Under the pieces are notes generated by a model, which had not been told where the DNA came from, searched no databases, and saw only the letters and a program-made list of their open reading frames with translations. 60,308 bases of DNA from Actinomyces timonensis DSM 23838. GTDB lineage: Bacteria; Actinomycetota; Actinomycetes; Actinomycetales; Actinomycetaceae. Positions within the stretch are counted from its first letter, which is position 1, and each line of letters opens with the position of its first letter. The stretch is taken from the NCBI RefSeq assembly GCF_000295095.1, contig NZ_JH806632.1:1-60308 (forward strand), read 5' to 3'. This document shows, one piece after another, positions 54,994 to 60,308 of this stretch. A program made the position numbers and the translations under genes.

Positions 54994-56552
54994 GCGGCCA
55001 CCTCATGATGCTCACGGCGGGCGGGCGGGCGCGGGGATCGCCGCGACTCGGGCGGGACCGACAGGGGGGCGCTCGGCGACGGCGATCCGACCCGCACGAG
55101 CGGCGGCGGGATGCGGAAGCCCTGCGGGACAGCCGCCGCCTCCCTGACCCGCGCCGCCTCCGCGACCACCGCGGTCTTCTCCAGCGGCGCGATGGGCCCC
55201 ATGGGCTCCGTGGACTTCATAGGCTCTGCTGGCTCCGCCGAGTCTGCCGACTCTGCTGGATCCTCCGGCTCCTCTGCCTCCCGCGCGGTCTTCGCCCACC
55301 CGGTGCGTCCCGCGATCTCGCGCAGCAGCGCCCGCCACCCGAAGAGCGCTGGGAGGAGCCCGTAGAGCACGAAGAGATGCGCGTAGGCGAGCGCCTTCAA
55401 CGGGCCGAGCCCCTCGGAGCGCTCGATCCTCCAGTACAGGACGCCGAAGACGAGGCCCGGGCCGAAGGCGAGGAGGTAGGCGCCCAGCAGCCACCACCAG
55501 GTCTGGCTGTGCCCGAGGACCGCCTTGCACACGACGACGAGCACGGTGATCCCGAAGGAGGCCATGAGCAGCGAGGCCGCCAGGAGCACGTAGGGCGTGA
55601 GGATCTGCCACGTGCTGTCCGCCCTGGCCAGGCCGCGCTGCTCGCGAGCGGCGCGACCGAGCAGGTTGAGGGACTGGATGTTGCCCTGGAACCAGCGCGT
55701 GCGCTGGCGCAGGAGCCTCCTGAGGCTCGTGACGCCCTGCTGGTGGACCGCCGCGGTGGGGCGGAAGTCATTGACCCACCTGGTGCCGTTGAGACGGACG
55801 CCGAGGTCGAAGTCCTCAGTGAGCGACTTGGTCCAGGGCCGCTCCCCCAGCGCGGTCAGGGCATCGAGGCGGGCGAACTGCGCGTTGCCGCCCATGCCGA
55901 CGCTGTGGAGATGGCGCCGCCCCCTCTGGAAGACCTCCGTGAAGATGACGAACTCCATGTCCTGCATGCGGGCGAGCAAGGAGGAGAAGCGGTTGTTGAT
56001 GCGCACACCGAACTGCACGGCGCCGATGCGCCGGTTGCCGAAGGCGCGGCGGGCCTCGTCGATGGCCTGCGACTCGAGGCGGCCGTCGGCGTCGACGACC
56101 CCGACCACCACATCAGTGCGCGGATCGCCGCCCCACTGGTCGCGCACGCGCCTCAGGGCGTCATTGAGGGCCTCGCCCTTGCCCAGGCGGGCGCGCGGGG
56201 GGACTCGGCGCATGACGCTCACCCGCGGGTCGGGGATCGCTCTGACGACGTCGGCTGTGCCGTCGTCGGAACCGTCGTCGATGACGAGGATGCGCAGCTT
56301 GTCATCGGGGATGTCGAGGAGCCGTCCGACGCTCGCGCCGATGACCCCGGCCTCATTGAGGCACGGCATGAGGATGACGACGAGGATGTCCTTGGCGCGG
56401 GAGCTGCCGCCGCGCCGCGGCCGCTCGATCCGCGGAGCCCGCCGGGAGGCGATGAGGAGGACGAGCACGTAGAGCAGGCCCGCCCCGATCATGATCACCG
56501 CGCCCCAGCGGCCGACCAGCTCTACTGGGTCACCATCGCCGACGCCGATCAT
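54990..56552 (-). CDS. Processive family 2 glycosyltransferase (exopolysaccharide synthase)
   Basis: A 520-residue membrane GT2. N-terminal membrane segment, then the GT-A domain with IDDGSDDG (91-98), DAD (154-156), acceptor motif TED (245-247) and the processive-synthase motif QRTRWFQGN (283-291, Q-x-x-R-W), followed by about three or four C-terminal membrane helices (305-450). Same plan as PgaC/NodC/HasA-like synthases. The C-terminal 110 residues are disordered with repeated ES/SAEP units. Four-nt overlaps on both sides. It would polymerise and extrude a hexosamine-type polymer. Confidence 0.9.
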   Translation of the reverse strand: MIGVGDGDPVELVGRWGAVIMIGAGLLYVLVLLIASRRAPRIERPRRGGSSRAKDILVVILMPCLNEAGVIGASVGRLLDIPDDKLRILVIDDGSDDGTADVVRAIPDPRVSVMRRVPPRARLGKGEALNDALRRVRDQWGGDPRTDVVVGVVDADGRLESQAIDEARRAFGNRRIGAVQFGVRINNRFSSLLARMQDMEFVIFTEVFQRGRRHLHSVGMGGNAQFARLDALTALGERPWTKSLTEDFDLGVRLNGTRWVNDFRPTAAVHQQGVTSLRRLLRQRTRWFQGNIQSLNLLGRAAREQRGLARADSTWQILTPYVLLAASLLMASFGITVLVVVCKAVLGHSQTWWWLLGAYLLAFGPGLVFGVLYWRIERSEGLGPLKALAYAHLFVLYGLLPALFGWRALLREIAGRTGWAKTAREAEEPEDPAESADSAEPAEPMKSTEPMGPIAPLEKTAVVAEAARVREAAAVPQGFRIPPPLVRVGSPSPSAPLSVPPESRRSPRPPARREHHEVAA

Positions 56553-56776
56553 GCGCCCCTCCTGCGACCCGGCCCCCGGTACCAGCCCAGGAGCGTCCGC
56601 CTGAGGGCGCCGGTCAGGTTGATCCACAGCCAGGCGAGGGCGATCACGGCGAAGAAGAACCCCGCGAGGAGGGAGAGGATATGGGCGATGGTCCCAGCGA
56701 CAGCGAGAATCCGCGCCACGGAGCCCGGCCCGGGCGGCCATGAGGAATGCGCAAGAATCAGGGAGCAATTGCTCAT
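56549..56776 (-). CDS. Small membrane protein before the exopolysaccharide synthase
   Basis: About 75 residues with two adjacent hydrophobic segments (VARILAVAGTIAHILSLLAGFFFAVIALAWLWIN in two helices) and a basic C-terminal tail. It overlaps the GT2 start by 4 nt (ATGA), so it is coupled to it; small partner subunits of GT2 synthases (PgaD-like) have this size and shape. The start is uncertain: the chosen ATG at 56776 has only a weak ribosome-binding site, and a start at 56950 is possible in the same frame. Confidence 0.6.
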   Translation of the reverse strand: MSNCSLILAHSSWPPGPGSVARILAVAGTIAHILSLLAGFFFAVIALAWLWINLTGALRRTLLGWYRGPGRRRGA

Positions 56777-57169
56777 CGCACCGTCATTTCGACTCAAGGG
56801 ATCAGGGTGGAACCACGATGATGATTGTTCACGGAGGAACGCATCCGGATGGGGTCCAGAAACGCTATGAACAGAAGATAACGATTTGATATAGCAGGAG
56901 AACACTGTAGAAACGCACAACTCACAAGGGTCTTGACTGTAGTATTTCACATGTCCGTTGAGGTATCAGTCGTGGTCACCAGCACGTTCGGATCTCATCC
57001 ACAGAATTCGTTGACGTCTATCACGTTCACAGCATTCTTCGATCGCGGCCATCAACGGCGCCCGGAAAATGCGTCAACAGCCGCCGCTCCAAGGGAGTCG
57101 ATCGGCACCGATGGACAAAAGGATGAGGCCCATCAACCTCCGTCCAAGAATCCCCACCCCGCGACAACA
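56777..57169. other. Low-GC intergenic region upstream of the exopolysaccharide operon
   Basis: About 390 nt, clearly richer in A/T than the flanks (for example around 56860-57060). It must contain the promoter of the minus-strand operon; the best candidate, TTGTGA-17-TGTTCT near 56900-56930, is weak. I see no convincing gene: the open frames lack ribosome-binding sites and family resemblance. The composition suggests a regulator-bound region or acquired DNA. Confidence 0.4.
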
Positions 57170-57208
57170 ATCCGCGCCGAGCGCCCATGAATGGGGCTCG
57201 GCGCGGAT
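57170..57208 (-). terminator. Terminator of hisD
   Basis: Stem ATCCGCGCCGAGC (57170-57182) with GCTCGGCGCGGAT (57196-57208), 13 bp perfect plus GCCC/GGGC inside, 14 nt downstream of the hisD stop. Confidence 0.75.
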
Positions 57209-57221
57209 GGAGAGGACCGGC

Positions 57222-58571
57222 TCAGCCGCGATCGCGGAGACGGGCTCCGACAGCCTCGGCGTGGGCGGGCAGATCCTCCGCCTGGGCCAGCGCCGCGAGA
57301 GGGCTCGCCATGGCGCCCAGAGCCTCAGCGCTGTACTCGATCATCTGGACCGGCTTGAGGTAGGCCATGACGCTGAGCCCGGCGGCGAAACGCGCGGTGC
57401 CCCCCGTGGGCAGGACGTGGTTGGAGCCGGCGAGGTAGTCGCCGAGCGGCACGGGGCTGAAGGGGCCGACGAACACCGCCCCGGCGTTGCGGATGCGGCG
57501 CGCCACCTCGGCGGCCTCCTCGGTCTGGATCTCGAGGTGCTCGGCGGCGTAGGCATCAGCCACGGCGATGCCCTGCTCCAGGTCCCGCACGAGCACCACT
57601 CCTGATTGGGCCCCGCCCAGGGCGGTGGCGGCACGATCCCGGTGCCGCGTCGCCGCGAGGCGGCGCTCGAGCGCGGCGTCGACGGCCTCGGCGAGCGCGG
57701 GGCTGTCGGTGATGAGCACTGAGCCGGCGTGAGGGTCGTGCTCGGCCTGGGAGAGCAGGTCGGCGGCGACGTATTCAGGATCGGCTGAGGCGTCGGCGAG
57801 GATGGCGATCTCCGTGGGCCCGGCCTCAGCGTCGATGCCGACGTCGCCGAGCACGGCGCGCTTGGCCGCGGCGACGTACACATTGCCGGGACCGGCGATG
57901 ACGTCGACGGGCTCGCACAGCAGGCCACCCGCGCTCGTCTCCTCATCGGCCCCTGCCTCGGCCCGGGCGCCGTAGGCGAGCATGGCGATGGCCTGGGCGC
58001 CGCCAGCGGCGTGGACCTCGGTGACGCCGAGCAGGCCGCAGGCCGCCAGGATCGTCGGATGGGGAAGCCCACCGTGCTCGGCCTGGGGAGGAGAGGCCAG
58101 GACGATGCTCTCCACCCCGGCGACCTGCGCCGCCACGACGTTCATGACGACCGAGCTCGGGTAGACGGCGAGACCCCCTGGGACGTAGAGGCCGACCCTG
58201 CGCACGGGCACCCAGCGCTGGGTGATGATCCCGCCGTCAATGATGCGCGTGACCCGCTCGGTGGGCATCTGGGCGGCGTGGCCCGCGCGGTTGTGAGCGA
58301 TCGAGAGCTCCAGGGCCTCGCGAACGGCGGGGTCGAGAGCATCGACGGCGCGCTCGATGGCCTCGCGCGGGACGCGCAGGCGCTCGGGACGGACGCCGTC
58401 GAAGCGCTCCGCCAGGTCCCGCAGGGCGGCCGCGCCGCGGGCCTTCACGTCACTGATGATCGGCGCCACGGTCTCCAGGGCCGCAGCGACGTCCAGCGCG
58501 GCTCGCGGCAGGCGCTCGGCGAGCTGGCGGGGGGTGAGGTCGGTGTCGCGCAGGTCGATGCGAGTCAGCAT
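57222..58571 (-). CDS. hisD: Histidinol dehydrogenase
   Basis: Final two oxidations of histidine synthesis, NAD- and Zn-dependent. The 449-residue protein has VGLYVPGGLAVYPSSVVMN, AGPGNVYVAAAKR, the zinc/catalytic region LLSQAEHDPHAGS, and YAAEHLEIQT. ATG at 58571 lies 6 nt after TAACCT, so leaderless. It stands alone here: the exopolysaccharide operon, helicase, MarR and antiporter genes lie between it and hisC. Confidence 0.96.
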   Translation of the reverse strand: MLTRIDLRDTDLTPRQLAERLPRAALDVAAALETVAPIISDVKARGAAALRDLAERFDGVRPERLRVPREAIERAVDALDPAVREALELSIAHNRAGHAAQMPTERVTRIIDGGIITQRWVPVRRVGLYVPGGLAVYPSSVVMNVVAAQVAGVESIVLASPPQAEHGGLPHPTILAACGLLGVTEVHAAGGAQAIAMLAYGARAEAGADEETSAGGLLCEPVDVIAGPGNVYVAAAKRAVLGDVGIDAEAGPTEIAILADASADPEYVAADLLSQAEHDPHAGSVLITDSPALAEAVDAALERRLAATRHRDRAATALGGAQSGVVLVRDLEQGIAVADAYAAEHLEIQTEEAAEVARRIRNAGAVFVGPFSPVPLGDYLAGSNHVLPTGGTARFAAGLSVMAYLKPVQMIEYSAEALGAMASPLAALAQAEDLPAHAEAVGARLRDRG

Positions 58572-58577
58572 GGGCAC

Positions 58578-58583
58578 AGGTTA
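58578..58583 (-). promoter_or_regulatory. -10 hexamer of a leaderless promoter (hisD)
   Basis: TAACCT on the minus strand, 6 nt before the hisD ATG. The same hexamer on the plus strand at 58706-58711 is the likely -10 of the next gene, so the gap holds two back-to-back promoters. Confidence 0.5.
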
Positions 58584-58705
58584 TCGGCATGCGCCCGCAG
58601 TTCACGCCGCAGACCGCAGCCCGGATGCCCCTGCCGCCAGTGGGATGCGCCGCAGGTGGGGCGCGCCTGGGACCGAAGGAGCACAGCAGAATGATCACAA
58701 AACGA

Positions 58706-58711
58706 TAACCT
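58706..58711 (+). promoter_or_regulatory. -10 hexamer of the promoter for the 58758 gene
   Basis: TAACCT about 46 nt before the ATG at 58758, leaving room for a short leader with GAGGAG. Confidence 0.4.
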
Positions 58712-58757
58712 TGTGGCGATCCTGTCCCCTGAAATCCCTGATGACGAGGAGCCATTC

Positions 58758-59705
58758 ATGAGCATGCCCCGCATGCCGCTTCCCACGATGCCCGGAGGGC
58801 GGGACTGGGCGGGGCTCCTGCCGCCGGTGGCCGGCGCCCTCCTCGGGGCGGCGGTGCTGTGGGCGGGGCGCGCGGCGCTGCCAGCACCCCGGTACGCGAC
58901 GGCGCTCATCATCGGCGGCACCGCCGTGATGGCGGTCTTCGCGCTGTCGGCCCTCGCCAGGCTGGCATGGCTGGCGCACCGCGCGTGGCGGGCCCATCGC
59001 TTCCGCTCCGGGCACCCGAACGCGGCGGAGTCCCGAGAGCTGGAGCGGCGCGAGGAGCTGGCCGATTCCCAGGAGCATGCCAGGGCGGTGGCGCGCGGCC
59101 TTGCTCTGGGCGGCGCCTTCGACCTGGGGCGACCCTGGGATGTCGCGATCGACGCGAATGAGCATGTGCTGGCCGACTGCTCCTCCGACTACGCGCGGTA
59201 CTACAGCGAGGACGCCCACCCCCTCCTTCCCGGCAGCGGCGTCATCGAAGGATCGGGCGGGGCGTCGGCGGGCCTGGACGCCGCGCCGATGGAGCGGCGG
59301 CGACGCCTGTGGGCGAGAAACCAACCAGACCTTCAATGGCGGGAGAACCAGTCGGTTCGCGCCCTGGTCACCCAGAGGCGCGTGCTCGTGCAGCGCAACG
59401 ACCTCCACTGGCTCAGCTTCCACTACGACGCGATCGTCGCGATCCGCCCCGAGCTGCCCGCGGGCGTGCTCATCCTGGAGTTCGAGTCCGCCTCACCCCT
59501 GCGCCTGGCGGGCCCCGCCTCTGCTGTGACCGCCGTGGCCGCGGTCTACGCGCTCTTCGGCGCCGAGGGCCTGCGCGATCACCCGGGGCTGGAACCGCTG
59601 CGCATCCGTGATTCCGGGGAGTCCAGCGAGGCCGGGGACGCCGGCGATCCTGACAGCGGGGACGACGGCGCCCCGTCTTGTCAGGAGGCCGCCTCCCCGG
59701 CCTGA
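58758..59705 (+). CDS. Membrane protein of unknown function
   Basis: A 315-residue protein with two adjacent hydrophobic segments near the N-terminus (about residues 20-38 and 45-70), then a soluble part of about 200 residues with a basic stretch (HRAWRAHRFRS), a beta-rich region (DLHWLSFHYDAIVAIRPELPAGVLILEF) reminiscent of PH-like or other small beta domains, and an acidic C-terminal tail. Family not recognised. ATG at 58758 with GAGGAG 8 nt upstream. Its 3' end overlaps the convergent gene by 25 nt. Confidence 0.7.
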   Translation: MSMPRMPLPTMPGGRDWAGLLPPVAGALLGAAVLWAGRAALPAPRYATALIIGGTAVMAVFALSALARLAWLAHRAWRAHRFRSGHPNAAESRELERREELADSQEHARAVARGLALGGAFDLGRPWDVAIDANEHVLADCSSDYARYYSEDAHPLLPGSGVIEGSGGASAGLDAAPMERRRRLWARNQPDLQWRENQSVRALVTQRRVLVQRNDLHWLSFHYDAIVAIRPELPAGVLILEFESASPLRLAGPASAVTAVAAVYALFGAEGLRDHPGLEPLRIRDSGESSEAGDAGDPDSGDDGAPSCQEAASPA

Positions 59706-60121
59706 GCAGTGGCCGGCTCGGATGCTCCGGGCCCAGTGGGGCGGGCAGCCCCGGGGCGGCTGGACCACAGCTCCCAGCAGGCGCTGCGGTTGGGGGGCGC
59801 CCAGCGCGAGTCCCTCGTCGAGACCTCGCCCGTCCCCGCCGACACCACGAGCGAGGCCAGGAAGGGCTCGCCGCGGGCGGCGCAGTCATGGTCGATCATC
59901 GCCAGCAGCGGCCCCATGTGGCGGGGAAGCACAACGCCCTCGATCTCCTCGCTGAGCTCGCCGTAGGTGATGACGTCCCGCTGCTGGGCCACCTCGATGA
60001 GCACCTCCCGGGAGCGCGCGACGGCGCGCGCCAGCCGCTCGGAGAGCAGGTACTGCCGCTCCCCCACCGGATAGCGCGCGCCGACGGCGATCGCCAGGGG
60101 CTTCTCCCCCGATGCGCTCAT
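59681..60121 (-). CDS. Conserved protein of unknown function
   Basis: A 146-residue protein. The core (LARAVARSREVLIEVAQQRDVITYGELSEEIEGVVLPRHMGPLLAMIDHDCAARGEPFLASLVVSAGTGE split over helix-strand units) suggests a small winged-helix-like fold; the TYGELSEEI and SLVV...TGE pattern recalls alkyltransferase-like winged helices, but the reactive PCHR motif is absent. The last 30 residues are a disordered Pro/Ala-rich tail overlapping the convergent gene. Overlaps the upstream gene's stop by 4 nt, so they are coupled. Confidence 0.6.
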   Translation of the reverse strand: MSASGEKPLAIAVGARYPVGERQYLLSERLARAVARSREVLIEVAQQRDVITYGELSEEIEGVVLPRHMGPLLAMIDHDCAARGEPFLASLVVSAGTGEVSTRDSRWAPPNRSACWELWSSRPGAARPTGPGASEPATAQAGEAAS

Positions 60122-60308
60122 GCGCGCATCGACAGGAACCAGCGCCGCAGGAACGGCCCGAGGATGGAGGCCAGGACGGAGGCGAAGGCGCCACCGACCA
60201 TGACGGTCCGCGCCTTGGGCTTGACGTCCTGGGAGATCTCCGCCCTGGACGCGGCAGCCTGCGCGTTGGCCGCGGAGGCATCCTTCGCGGCGGCGGGGGC
60301 CGCCTGAG
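60118..60308 (-). CDS. C-terminal part of a membrane-anchored protein (cut by the window end)
   Basis: Reading from the right edge, 62 residues end at 60118: an Ala-rich helical stretch (AAAKDASAANAQAAASRAEISQ in part), KPKARTVMVGGAFASVLASILGPFLRRW giving a single membrane segment, and a short basic C-terminus. The 5' part lies outside the window. Stop overlaps the next start (ATGA). Role unknown. Confidence 0.6.
   Translation of the reverse strand, partial: QAAPAAAKDASAANAQAAASRAEISQDVKPKARTVMVGGAFASVLASILGPFLRRWFLSMRA

Noticed and set aside
56933-57190. 85-codon plus-strand frame in the AT-rich gap
   Set aside because: No ribosome-binding site, no motif, and it runs into the hisD terminator hairpin.

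Overview
This 60.3-kb window is a high-GC, gene-dense bacterial chromosome segment. Base composition, many start codons that sit 6-7 nt after a TANNNT hexamer (leaderless style), the PriA-type HisA, the SseB-family neighbour of hisA and the DUF6318/PKD lipoprotein pair all point to an actinobacterium of the Actinomyces/Actinomycetaceae kind. The genus is an inference. No tRNA gene, CRISPR array, intact transposase or prophage was recognised.

Layout. (1) 1-500: the promoter and precursor leader of an rRNA operon on the minus strand; the 16S gene itself should begin just left of base 1. (2) 0.5-6.9 kb: tyrS, a VapBC-type toxin-antitoxin pair, a methyltransferase, a 3-methyladenine DNA glycosylase, argH and an O-antigen-ligase-like membrane protein. 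(3) 7.1-14.4 kb: a lipoprotein, then the arginine genes argG, argR, argD, argB, argJ and argC (transcribed argC to argR, minus strand), with an ARG-box-like operator before argC and no argF. (4) 14.4-19.9 kb: a flavodoxin-domain protein, pheS-pheT and an alpha/beta hydrolase. (5) 20-23.4 kb: a MerR-family regulator with its own MerR-type promoter, co-transcribed with an ABC exporter. (6) 23.4-27 kb: a glutamate-type amino-acid ABC importer. (7) 27-29.8 kb: a TrmH-family rRNA methyltransferase and the infC-rpmI-rplT operon; infC appears to start with AUC behind a structured leader that ends in a terminator-like hairpin. (8) 29.8-35 kb: an ABC transporter pair, an SseB-family protein and a two-gene lower-GC island (DUF6318 lipoprotein plus PKD protein) bracketed by inverted copies of a 22-bp repeat.

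(9) 35.2-42.2 kb: histidine genes hisC-hisB-(unknown)-hisH-hisA, interrupted by two plus-strand genes, a frameshifted Ser/Thr protein kinase and a polysaccharide-deacetylase lipoprotein; hisD lies about 15 kb away at 57.2 kb. (10) 42.2-49.4 kb: a CPA1 Na+/H+ antiporter, a MetE-like protein, a MarR regulator with a His/Gly-rich tail and operator-rich promoter, and a RecQ-like helicase fused to a phosphoribosyltransferase-like domain. (11) 49.4-56.8 kb: a tightly packed minus-strand operon that looks like a synthase-dependent exopolysaccharide system (processive GT2 glycosyltransferase, sugar-binding-like protein, UDP-GlcNAc 2-epimerase, DUF2334 deacetylase-like protein, clan GH-A hydrolase-like protein). 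It is the best candidate here for an undescribed system. (12) 57.2-60.3 kb: hisD, an unknown membrane protein, an unknown cytosolic protein and a gene cut by the window end.

Most operons are linked by 4-nt ATGA/GTGA overlaps, so translational coupling is widespread. Starts were chosen from Shine-Dalgarno matches, leaderless -10 spacing and known family N-termini; the nucleotide motifs are direct observations, while their regulatory roles are inferred.
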